This document shows positions 7,691 to 14,223 of a stretch of DNA of 15,360 bases, piece after piece. How positions within the stretch are numbered: position 1 is the first letter of the stretch; the number at the start of each line of letters is the position of its first letter. This DNA is from Desulfobacteraceae bacterium (GTDB taxonomy: Bacteria > Desulfobacterota > DSM-4660 > Desulfatiglandales > Desulfatiglandaceae). The translations under genes and the position numbers were made by a program. Location of the stretch: assembly GCA_020349865.1 (NCBI GenBank), contig CP070700.1, forward strand, positions 2,201,963 through 2,217,322, read 5' to 3'. The notes under the pieces were generated by a model that was not told the origin of the DNA, made no database searches, and was given only the letters and a program-made list of their open reading frames with translations.

Positions 7691-8626
7691 TTAATGACTG
7701 CCGCCACCACCGCCCGGTCCTCCTGGTCCTCCAGCACCGCCACCCATTCCGCCCGAGTTGCCCATTCCGCCTGAATGGCCTGCTCCGTGGCCTGTTCCTT
7801 TTCCTTTGCCAATATTTTCTGAAGGAGAACGCAAAAACTGAGGCCCGCGCGCCAAGTCTTTGGGATCAAGGCCAAGCTCGGTGTGTGCCTCAAAAACGCT
7901 TTTTTTCCCGCTCACGACCTCAATAGCAGCAGCCCGAATCTTTTGGTTGGAGATCTTTTTAACTTTGGCAGCATCGACCATTAAGGGCAGGTTCCACGCG
8001 GTTTTTGAAAAAAAGCCCTTTTTAAGACCGCTTATAACAATTTCCTCTGACATTTTTGTCTGCAGCCGGGATTGCTTAAGGGCAGCCATCAATTCCAGTG
8101 CATCTGCGATTTCCGCGATTGGTGCTTTAGGAGCATGTGCAAAGAATCCTTCCATTTCTTGCTTTGAGATCCCCATAGACAGAGTTTTGCTCAGTCTTGC
8201 CAGTTCCCCGGGTTTAAGACTTTGCGTGGGTACGCCCCATCGATTCATTGCTTTATAGGCAACCCTGCGGGCAAAGCGATAGTGGGAAAGTTGTTGTCGA
8301 AGGACTCGCTCAATAATCCGGGCCTGGACACGTTTGGCAAGTCCCTCTTCAAGCTTGCTCACAAGAGGCTCTATAGGGAAATTTTCTTCTTTTGCCTTCC
8401 TGGTTATGTTTACGAAATTGGCCATTTCAGTAGCCTTTAGGTCGTATTTGTAGCCAAAGGCCAGCATTTGGCTAAGCACATTTTCAGGAACACCGGAATC
8501 TCTGGCTTGTTTAACGGCCACGGTGACATCCGTTTTATCCTGGGCCGAAACCATAGAGAAGCTAAAGAAAAATCCCAGGAAAAACAACGGCAAAAGCAAA
8601 ACACCCTTCCTAAACTTAGGTCTCAT
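7691..8626 (-). CDS. Secreted alpha-helical protein with Gly-rich tail, ECF-operon member
   Basis: The protein has 311 residues. The signal peptide spans 1-28 (basic MRPKFRK, a long Phe/Leu core, then VSA before Q29). Residues about 30-265 are almost entirely helical, with a recurring pattern of short helices separated by G/P turns (for example GVPENVLSQMLAFG and EEGLAKRV). The last 40 residues are Gly-rich with GGMG and GGPGG units and a terminal His. No family name is recognised; helical proteins of this look do accompany ECF units in related bacteria, but this is recollection. The start chosen is ATG 8626, with AAAGGA nine bases upstream; the longer TTG start at 8644 has no such site. The ATG overlaps the end of the anti-sigma gene by 11 bases, so translation is probably coupled. 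Confidence 0.88.
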   Translation of the reverse strand: MRPKFRKGVLLLPLFFLGFFFSFSMVSAQDKTDVTVAVKQARDSGVPENVLSQMLAFGYKYDLKATEMANFVNITRKAKEENFPIEPLVSKLEEGLAKRVQARIIERVLRQQLSHYRFARRVAYKAMNRWGVPTQSLKPGELARLSKTLSMGISKQEMEGFFAHAPKAPIAEIADALELMAALKQSRLQTKMSEEIVISGLKKGFFSKTAWNLPLMVDAAKVKKISNQKIRAAAIEVVSGKKSVFEAHTELGLDPKDLARGPQFLRSPSENIGKGKGTGHGAGHSGGMGNSGGMGGGAGGPGGPGGGGGSH

Positions 8627-9251
8627 GGCCGTTATTCCTTTCAATTATTAGAATGGAATTCTTGTTTCCGAAACCGTCGTCCTGCTGCATCAATACCTTG
8701 GGGTCGGGTACTATGGATTTGCCGTCCACCAAAAAAGCGTATTCATATCTTCCATTTTCAAGCGGAACAGAAAGTATCCATAAACCACGGCCTTTGTCCC
8801 AATGCATCTGAAACCCGTTGGGCGTCCACTGATTAAATGATCCGATCACCTCAACATTAGATGCATCAGGCATATTCAAAGTAAATGTCACAGCCGCCCC
8901 CATTTTTTTTGTCCCTGTTAAGGTCGTTGTCATATCCTTTACACCAGGGGTCCGGCCAAGAATAACAAGTGCTACCAGTATCAAAGCCGCAGCAGAAGCA
9001 CCGAATGGTATAATTTTAAGCGGGGTGACATATATGGGGATATGAAGCTGGCGCCATATCCTTCTCCACCATACTAACTTTTTGGGCTGAATCCGGGCCA
9101 TGACCGATTCAATTAATTTATCAGGCGGCTCCACATCAGGGATATCTGCTAACATCCCGGCAATGTGTCGCAGATCCTTATCCAAATGCGTTGAGGCCTG
9201 GGATTTCACTTCAATATCGGAGTGGTTGTCAAACCGGTTTTTATCTGACAT
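8616..9251 (-). CDS. Putative transmembrane anti-sigma factor with extracytoplasmic AMPK/CBM48-like domain
   Basis: The protein has 211 residues. The N-terminal part (1-70) is cytoplasmic and includes a DLRHIAGMLADIPDVEPP segment followed by LIESVMARI, resembling the helical sigma-binding region of anti-sigma factors, but with no Cys, so it is not a zinc (ZAS) type. One membrane segment is at about 80-99. The C-terminal domain (about 118-205) is an AMPK-beta/isoamylase early-set (CBM48-like) fold: GSFNQW with W142, GLW with W158, GRYEYAFLVDG, VPDP and then DDGFGNKNS. Topology would place this domain in the periplasm as a possible glycan sensor. The start overlaps the end of the ECF sigma gene by 11 bases, the usual sigma/anti-sigma layout. 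The anti-sigma role is inferred from position and topology; the CBM call is strong. Confidence 0.88.
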   Translation of the reverse strand: MSDKNRFDNHSDIEVKSQASTHLDKDLRHIAGMLADIPDVEPPDKLIESVMARIQPKKLVWWRRIWRQLHIPIYVTPLKIIPFGASAAALILVALVILGRTPGVKDMTTTLTGTKKMGAAVTFTLNMPDASNVEVIGSFNQWTPNGFQMHWDKGRGLWILSVPLENGRYEYAFLVDGKSIVPDPKVLMQQDDGFGNKNSILIIERNNGHET

Positions 9252-9804
9252 TACGTTCCCCTGCTGTAAGCAATCCGCGAAGTTTTAATAGTCCGCGGTG
9301 AATCCTCATTTTGGCCCCGCTGACTGAAATCCCAAGGGCTCGCGCCACTTCGCTCATAGACATGCCCTCGTGAAAACGGAGAATAATGGCCTCTCGGTAG
9401 TCCAATGAAAGCTCTTTGATGGCCTCCCTTACCAGCTCGGCATCAAGTCTATTGATCAATAATTCCCCTTGCCCTGACTCTATTGAGAGGCTCTTTTGTG
9501 ATTCATACAGTTCCTCTGCCTTAGTTCCAACTGTTTTTCTTTTTCGCAAAAAATCCCGGCCCAGATTCATACCAATAGTGTATAACCAGGGGAAAAAACG
9601 GCCAGAGGGTTTAAACCTATCCATTTTCTCATACGCACGGATAAAAGTTGCCTGGGTAAGATCAAATGCATCTTCCTCGCACGATGTTATGCGGATCATA
9701 AGATTAAATATGGGCTTTTGATAGCGTTTTACCAATACAGCAAAGGCATCAACGTCGCCGGCCAAGATACTGGAGATAATCGCGTTCTCCTCGCTATTTA
9801 TCAT
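9241..9804 (-). CDS. ECF (extracytoplasmic function) sigma-70 factor
   Basis: The protein has 187 residues, a normal ECF length. Region sigma-2 spans about 27-90, with YQKPIFNLMIR, a DAFDLTQATFIRAYE helix (region 2.2/2.3) and FFPWLYTIGMNLGRDFLRK (region 2.4). A linker (90-125) is followed by sigma-4 at about 126-180, with LDYREAIILRFHEGMS and the helix-turn-helix SEVARALGISVSGAKMRIHRG. It directs RNA polymerase to a small regulon, presumably including this block. The ATG start is the only good candidate; the purine-rich GGGGG site lies about 12 bases upstream, so initiation may be weak. It is encoded directly before the membrane protein that overlaps it and is its likely anti-sigma factor. 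No classical ECF promoter motif was convincingly seen upstream. Confidence 0.97.
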   Translation of the reverse strand: MINSEENAIISSILAGDVDAFAVLVKRYQKPIFNLMIRITSCEEDAFDLTQATFIRAYEKMDRFKPSGRFFPWLYTIGMNLGRDFLRKRKTVGTKAEELYESQKSLSIESGQGELLINRLDAELVREAIKELSLDYREAIILRFHEGMSMSEVARALGISVSGAKMRIHRGLLKLRGLLTAGERNVR

Positions 9805-9835
9805 GAAATATGATTACCCCCTGAGGCCTCCCTGT

Positions 9836-9855
9836 GGAGTCGCTCGATAGACTCC
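9836..9855 (-). other. Small dyad in the leader of the ECF sigma gene
   Basis: GGAGTC (9836-9841) and GACTCC (9850-9855) form a perfect six-base inverted repeat with an eight-base spacer, about 30 bases upstream of the sigma-factor ATG. No T-run follows in either direction, so it is not a standard terminator. It could be an operator or an attenuating hairpin in the short gap between the CBM-domain gene and the sigma gene. Confidence 0.3.
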
Positions 9856-9896
9856 TCTCTTTTTATATACGGGCCAACAGTCCATATGGTCACACA

Positions 9897-10313
9897 TTAC
9901 TCGACGATGAGCACCGAGTTCTTCGTCCCGAAACCGTCATCCTCCTGCAAATAGGCATCGGGGTCGGGTATCCAATGGGTGCCATCCAGAAGGAACGCAT
10001 ACTTATACGGGCCTGGAGAGAGGAAAAGTTTGATTTCCCATGTGTCTCCATTCCGCTTGAGACAGTGAATATTGGGAGACCACCCATTGAAATCACCGCT
10101 GAGGCAGACTGTCTCACATTGTCCCACATAGGTGAATACAATCGGCACCTGGCCGGTCGTCTTATGAATCATGTTCCTGTTCCAAGTACATGCCATAGGA
10201 AATATTGATACATATACTGTTGCGGCCAACACAACTGTTTTTAGAAAAATATGAATAAACGTCTTTTTAAGAAAGACCTTTGAGATTATGTCTGGCACCC
10301 ATTGAGTATTCAT
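9897..10313 (-). CDS. Small membrane-anchored protein with AMPK/CBM48-like glycan-binding domain
   Basis: With the chosen start the protein has 138 residues. A basic stretch (K12-K17) leads into a hydrophobic segment (18-41) ending in MAC at 40-42; the -3 residue is Pro, so a lipobox is doubtful and it may be a signal anchor. Residues about 55-138 are a CBM48/AMPK-beta early-set domain: SGDFNGW (W78), DTWEIKL (W92), GPYKYAFLLDG, W114 before IPDP and a final EDDGFGTKNS. It is clearly related to the C-terminal domain of the anti-sigma candidate. An in-frame ATG at 10406 and GTG at 10337 would extend it by 31 or 8 residues. No candidate has a strong ribosome-binding site, and the candidate promoter at 10446-10474 fits any of them. 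It precedes the ECF gene by 92 bases and is probably part of the same unit. Confidence 0.78.
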   Translation of the reverse strand: MNTQWVPDIISKVFLKKTFIHIFLKTVVLAATVYVSIFPMACTWNRNMIHKTTGQVPIVFTYVGQCETVCLSGDFNGWSPNIHCLKRNGDTWEIKLFLSPGPYKYAFLLDGTHWIPDPDAYLQEDDGFGTKNSVLIVE

Positions 10314-10445
10314 TTTTATGGTTTGACAATTAGACACCGGTATCCTGGAAAAGTCCTGCCGTGATAAAGATATCAAAGCGTTCTCAGGGGGAATTGATCT
10401 GGACATTCATGATTCTTATATCATTGAAGGGAAAAATGATCCACC

Positions 10446-10474
10446 CTCATAATCCCCTTCCCAGGCTTTGTCAA
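10446..10474 (-). promoter_or_regulatory. Candidate sigma-70 promoter for the CBM-domain / ECF block
   Basis: Read leftward, a perfect TTGACA (complement of 10469-10474) is followed after 17 bases by TATGAG (complement of 10446-10451), matching four of six -10 bases. Transcription would begin near 10439, upstream of both possible ATG starts (10406 and 10313) of the first gene. This would make at least the first gene, and perhaps the ECF gene, transcribed by the housekeeping polymerase. Confidence 0.5.
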
Positions 10475-10606
10475 AAAAAATAATGAATGTTATCTATACT
10501 TCAATACTTTTTTACCAAGAGATGGCGAAGTCGACAATACCTGCCTTTAAGGTTGGTTTTCAGAAAAGACATCAAAACCCTGTTACCTTGTGATCAATTA
10601 CACTAA
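10475..10606. other. Intergenic stretch with no recognised content
   Basis: This lies between the promoter of the leftward CBM/ECF block and the short repeat element. It is AT-rich with no credible reading frame, hairpin terminator or binding-site repeat. If the ZraP-like gene was once intact, its C-terminal coding sequence would be expected here or nearby, but no remnant was recognised in any frame. Confidence 0.5.
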
Positions 10607-10614
10607 TTTTTCAG

Positions 10615-10693
10615 TAACAGTTTGGCGCTTTGAAAAGATCATCATTGGATTTTCTCCCCTTTTACACTATTTTCAAAGCGTTAAACTATTATC
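10615..10693. mobile_element. Short copy of the MITE-like repeat
   Basis: The left arm 10615-10636 and right arm 10670-10691 are inverted copies, 19 of 22 bases alike, with the same consensus (AGTTTRRCGCTTTGAAAA core) as the outer arms of the element at 31-326. The arms enclose only about 33 bases, so this is a minimal version. The identical 8-mer TTTTTCAG occurs at 10607-10614 and 10694-10701, immediately next to the left arm and two bases from the right arm, as expected for a target duplication. The element ends about 15 bases beyond the stop of the truncated ZraP-like reading frame. A bidirectional hairpin terminator is an alternative role, but the poly-T needed for that is weak. Confidence 0.6.
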
Positions 10694-10715
10694 TTTTTCA
10701 GAATCGATTATGGCC

Positions 10716-10826
10716 TTAGGGAATAGAGCAGAGCCCTCTTCCCATTCCTGGTCCCCAGGCAAAGACGGGGTAGGCTAAGGCCGAAACCAACATGACACTT
10801 CCCAAAATAATTACTGATCTTTTCAT
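10716..10826 (-). pseudogene. Truncated ZraP/Spy-like periplasmic metal-binding protein (signal peptide remnant)
   Basis: A 36-codon frame starts at ATG 10826 with a strong GGAGGG site (complement of 10834-10839) at seven-base spacing. It encodes MKRSVIILG, a hydrophobic core, PVFA at 20-23, then WGPGMGRG and five more residues before TAA. A signal peptide followed directly by AWGPGMGRG is the typical opening of Spy/CpxP/ZraP-type periplasmic heavy-metal sensors, whose intact members have well over 100 residues with an LTxxQ region; none of that is present. The gene is divergent from a ZraS/ZraR-like pair and has a sigma-54-type promoter, exactly as zraP has in E. coli. The most likely reading is a truncated gene; a functional micro-peptide cannot be excluded. 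Family assignment rests on about 30 residues plus context. Confidence 0.6.
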
Positions 10827-10876
10827 TCGTTAACCCTCCTTCAAAATTTAAATGTTGTTTGTTGCCCGGCTTATTG

Positions 10877-10892
10877 AACAAGGCTCGTGCCA
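10877..10892 (-). promoter_or_regulatory. Near-consensus sigma-54 promoter for the ZraP-like remnant
   Basis: Read leftward, 10892-10877 is TGGCACG, four bases, then TTGTT. Against the consensus TGGCACG-N4-TTGCW, only the C of the -12 GC pair differs. Transcription would begin near 10865, about 40 bases before the ATG at 10826. The neighbouring response regulator carries a sigma-54 activation domain with GAFTGA, so it is the natural activator. An imperfect GGATACTT / AAGTATCC dyad at 10992-10999 and 11031-11038 lies upstream and could be an enhancer site. Confidence 0.65.
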
Positions 10893-10991
10893 AAACACAA
10901 AGAGACGATGTAACCGGCTTAAATCAAAAGTTTGTTTCAATAGTTAAGAGTTTGTGCGACTTATTTTTGTTGCTTTGATTTCAGGAAAGGT

Positions 10992-11038
10992 GGATACTTA
11001 GTATGCAGGCACGGTATTCAATTGGATAAAAAGTATCC
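10992..11038. promoter_or_regulatory. Possible response-regulator binding dyad
   Basis: GGATACTT (10992-10999) and AAGTATCC (11031-11038) are exact reverse complements whose starts are 39 bases apart, in the divergent region between the ZraP-like remnant and the kinase gene. This is about 100 to 160 bases upstream of the sigma-54 start site, a usual distance for an NtrC-type enhancer. The half-sites are further apart than in one typical dimer site, so they could be two sites or chance. Confidence 0.3.
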
Positions 11039-11059
11039 GCAACTTTCTGAGCAATTGCT

Positions 11060-12826
11060 ATGAAAAACAAAGTGACCAAAAGATACTGGATTGGCATTCC
11101 TCCGTGGATCATCTTGGGAGCGGTTTTGATTTTAGTGCCCATCTTTGTCTTTATTACCCTTGAAAATATCCACCGCCAAAAAGAAAATACAACCACACTA
11201 TTGGTGGAAAAAGGAGCGGCCCTGATCAGGTCCTTTGAGGCGGGTGCCAGGACAGGTATGATGGGGATGATGGGAATGCGCGGAGGTAGTTTTCGGCTCC
11301 AGAAATTGTTGACGGAAACAGCGCAAGAACCCGATATTGTGTATCTTATCGTAACCGACTTTGAAGGTACTATCCTGTCCCACAATGATCCAACGAAAAT
11401 AGGTGGAACCCATGGAAAAGATCTGGATCTTGAGCGAATCTCTGTTTCCAAAGACGTAGAATGGCGGCAGGTATCAAATCCGGATGGAACCGATACGTTT
11501 GAGGTCTTCCGCCGGTTTTCACCCACGGCCAGTCATTTTCGTAGGCATCATGGCAGAATGATGTCTGATACTGCTCATCAATCCCGTATGGACGCATATA
11601 ACGCCACCGAAGAAGCGGCCAAGCTTATTTTCGTCGGGCTGGATAGGGGACCGGTCGAGATCGCAAGGAAAGAGGATGCACGTCACACGGTGGTGATGGC
11701 CCTTATACTCCTTTTAATCGGTTTTGCCGGCATTGTATCCCTTTTTCTGGCCCAGGCCTATCGCTCAACCAGGGCCTCTCTTTCACGAGTCAAGGCCTTT
11801 TCCGACAACCTGGTTGAAACCATGCCTATCGGCCTCTTAGCTACCGGTCGGGATGGGAGAGTCGCTTCTTTCAACCAAACGGCCGAGTCTGTTCTTCAAT
11901 TATCATCCCGGAAAGTCCTCTGGAAAATACCCCAAGACGTTTTACCAAAGCCAATGTTGGACCTTATTGATAGGCTGAAAACCGAAAGCCGTGTCATTGT
12001 GAAGGAAATAGACTGCCCTGTACCGGGTAGTAAAACCATCCCTCTGGAGGTGATTGCCTCTTTTCTGGAAGATGAAAAAGGTGCATTTTTGGGGTACGTG
12101 ATCCTTTTCAGGGATTTGAGTGAAATTCGACACCTTAAGAGAGAAGTAGAGAGAAGTCAGCGCCTTGCATCCATCGGAAAGCTGGCCTCCGGGATTGCAC
12201 ATGAAATACGAAATCCTCTGAGTTCCATTAAGGGATTCGCCACATACTTTAAGGAAAGATACAGGGAGGTCCCGGAGGATCAAAAAACGGCCGATATCAT
12301 GATAAAGGAGGTGGAACGGCTCAACAGGGTTATCGGTCAGCTCCTGGAATTTGCCCGACCGATGAGCATTAAGAAAAAGCCCACGTCAATTAGGGACCTG
12401 GTTCAAGATTCCCTGAAAATGATTGAAGGGGCCGCTCAAAAGAAGGCGATCCAGGTTCATGTAAGCAGTATCCCCCCTATAGAAATATCAATGGACCCAG
12501 ATAGAATGAAACAGGTTTTTCTTAATGTATATATAAACGCCATTGAAGCAATGGAAAACGGTGGCAGCCTTTCGGTGGAACTTCGCCGGGATGACGTTGC
12601 CAAAAAAATAGAGGTCACGATCTCGGATACCGGTACGGGCATTAAGGAAGAGGACCTGCCCCATGTCTTTGATCCCTATTTCACGACCAAATCATCAGGG
12701 ACAGGTTTAGGGCTTGCCATTGTCCACAAGATCATTGAATCCCACAGAGGCAAGGTAACGGTTAAAAGACGAAACGGAACGGGAACCACTGTAACTATCA
12801 TATTACCGGAGGCCACAGTCCAATGA
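11060..12826 (+). CDS. ZraS-like PAS-containing sensor histidine kinase
   Basis: The protein has 588 residues. Membrane segments at about 13-33 and 211-233 flank a periplasmic sensor of about 175 residues that contains a Met-rich run (MMGMMGMRGG, 67-76) and a His/Met-rich stretch (H159, H163, H164, M167, M168, H173), which suggests metal contact. A PAS domain follows (about 250-355), then HisKA with the phospho-acceptor H381 in GIAHEIRNPLSS, and a HATPase domain with N-box N489/N493, G1 DTGTG at 523-527, FDPYFTTK and GTGLGLAI. It should autophosphorylate and pass phosphate to the response regulator, whose start overlaps its stop by four bases (ATGA). The ATG has only a weak ribosome-binding site. 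ZraS-like is based on architecture and the divergent ZraP-type gene; the true signal could be zinc, copper or envelope stress. Confidence 0.96.
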   Translation: MKNKVTKRYWIGIPPWIILGAVLILVPIFVFITLENIHRQKENTTTLLVEKGAALIRSFEAGARTGMMGMMGMRGGSFRLQKLLTETAQEPDIVYLIVTDFEGTILSHNDPTKIGGTHGKDLDLERISVSKDVEWRQVSNPDGTDTFEVFRRFSPTASHFRRHHGRMMSDTAHQSRMDAYNATEEAAKLIFVGLDRGPVEIARKEDARHTVVMALILLLIGFAGIVSLFLAQAYRSTRASLSRVKAFSDNLVETMPIGLLATGRDGRVASFNQTAESVLQLSSRKVLWKIPQDVLPKPMLDLIDRLKTESRVIVKEIDCPVPGSKTIPLEVIASFLEDEKGAFLGYVILFRDLSEIRHLKREVERSQRLASIGKLASGIAHEIRNPLSSIKGFATYFKERYREVPEDQKTADIMIKEVERLNRVIGQLLEFARPMSIKKKPTSIRDLVQDSLKMIEGAAQKKAIQVHVSSIPPIEISMDPDRMKQVFLNVYINAIEAMENGGSLSVELRRDDVAKKIEVTISDTGTGIKEEDLPHVFDPYFTTKSSGTGLGLAIVHKIIESHRGKVTVKRRNGTGTTVTIILPEATVQ

Positions 12827-14193
12827 AACAAGATAACACGATTTTGGTTGTCGATGATGATCAGGCCCATCGTACGATGCTAAAGACGCTTTTAAGCGGA
12901 TGGGGATATAAAATTGCCGAGGCCGACGATGGCCAGGTGGCCATTGAAAAGGTCCATGATCAGGCATATGACCTTATCTTAATGGATATTCGAATGATAA
13001 AGGTTTCCGGACTGGAGGCCCTTGCCGGAATAAAAGCCTATAATCCGTCCATACCGGTCATCATTATGACCGCCTATTCCTCTGTGGAGACGGCCGTGGA
13101 TGCATTGAAAAAAGGTGCCTACGACTACCTCACAAAACCCCTGGATTTTGATGAACTCCGGCTTGTAATGGAACGTGCTATGGACCACAGCCAGCTTAGG
13201 GAAGAAAATCGGCTCCTGCGGGAGAGTCTGGGCAAAAATTTTGACCGGCAACATATCATAGGGCAAAGCGCGGCAATGGTCAGGCTCCTGGAAACGGTGG
13301 CCCAGGTGGCTCCATCAGAGGCCACTGTCCTTATTACGGGTGATTCAGGTACAGGCAAGGAACTGATCGCCGGTGCCATTCACTTCAACAGCTCCAGAAA
13401 GGAAGGCCCTTTTGTAAAAATGAATTGTGCAGCCATTACTGAAACCCTGCTGGAATCGGAGCTATTCGGTCATGAGAAAGGCGCTTTTACAGGGGCGCAC
13501 CGACGAAAAGAAGGACGATTCCGTCAGGCCAATGGCGGCAGTCTTTTTCTGGACGAGGTGAGTGAAATGTCACTGGCTATGCAGGTCAAGCTGTTGCGCG
13601 CCCTCCAGGAAAGGGAAGTCACCCGTGTTGGCGGCGATGAAGTGATCAAGGTGGACGTTAGGGTCATAGCTGCCACCAACAAGGATCTGCTTCGGGAGAT
13701 CGAGTCAGGAAGATTTCGAGAAGACCTTTATTACCGCCTGAATGTCGTGACCCTGAACGTGCCGCCTCTAAAGGAGAGAAAAGAGGATATTCCCCTGCTG
13801 GCACAGCACTATCTTAACATGTTCGAAGAAAAAAACCGAAAACAAATAAAGGGTTACACTCCACAGGCCATGGATCAATTATTAAACTACGACTGGCCAG
13901 GCAATGTCCGTGAACTGATGAATGCCGTTGAAAGAGCGGTGGTCCTATGCAGGGCCCAGTACCTGACTGAACAGGATCTCCCTTTGGGAATCGGAGATGG
14001 GGTACCATCGCAGGAAGGTATTCCATCCGTGAATACTGTTACGACAGCTTTGCCACTGGAAGATGTAGAAAGGGTCACGATAATCAAGATGATCGAATCC
14101 ACTGCTGGCAACAAAAGTGAAGCGGCCAGGCGACTGGGGATCACCAGGAAAACCCTTCACAAAAAACTAAAAAAGTATGGCATGATGCCATAG
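12823..14193 (+). CDS. NtrC-family sigma-54-dependent response regulator (ZraR-like)
   Basis: The protein has 456 residues in the standard three-domain order. The receiver domain (5-118) has the acidic cluster D11-D13, the phospho-acceptor D55, T83 and K104-type residues in TKPLDF. The AAA+ domain (about 145-380) contains Walker A GDSGTGKE at 173-180, GAFTGA at 220-225 for sigma-54 contact, a Walker B GGSLFLDE near 241-248 and the arginine-rich sensor FREDLYYRLNV. The Fis-type helix-turn-helix is at about 417-453 (NKSEAARRLGITRKTLHKKLKK). It activates sigma-54 promoters after phosphorylation by the kinase encoded just before it, with a four-base overlap. Its probable local target is the leftward sigma-54 promoter at 10877-10892. 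It converges on der, with 30 bases between stops and no obvious terminator. Confidence 0.98.
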   Translation: MKQDNTILVVDDDQAHRTMLKTLLSGWGYKIAEADDGQVAIEKVHDQAYDLILMDIRMIKVSGLEALAGIKAYNPSIPVIIMTAYSSVETAVDALKKGAYDYLTKPLDFDELRLVMERAMDHSQLREENRLLRESLGKNFDRQHIIGQSAAMVRLLETVAQVAPSEATVLITGDSGTGKELIAGAIHFNSSRKEGPFVKMNCAAITETLLESELFGHEKGAFTGAHRRKEGRFRQANGGSLFLDEVSEMSLAMQVKLLRALQEREVTRVGGDEVIKVDVRVIAATNKDLLREIESGRFREDLYYRLNVVTLNVPPLKERKEDIPLLAQHYLNMFEEKNRKQIKGYTPQAMDQLLNYDWPGNVRELMNAVERAVVLCRAQYLTEQDLPLGIGDGVPSQEGIPSVNTVTTALPLEDVERVTIIKMIESTAGNKSEAARRLGITRKTLHKKLKKYGMMP

Positions 14194-14223
14194 GCGTTTA
14201 TCGGATTGCTTTTAACCCATCAT

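Noticed and set aside
10708..10893. 61-residue minus-strand frame
   Set aside because: The overlapping 36-codon frame (10716-10826) has the GGAGGG site at correct spacing and a signal peptide; the longer frame has neither.
11007..11023. Possible rightward sigma-54 promoter (AGGCACG) before the kinase gene
   Set aside because: The -24 part is fair but the -12 part (TCAAT) lacks the required GC, so the match is not better than chance.
10981..11526. 181-residue minus-strand frame across the kinase start
   Set aside because: It is antisense to the kinase gene's N-terminal coding region, without a ribosome-binding site or family features.
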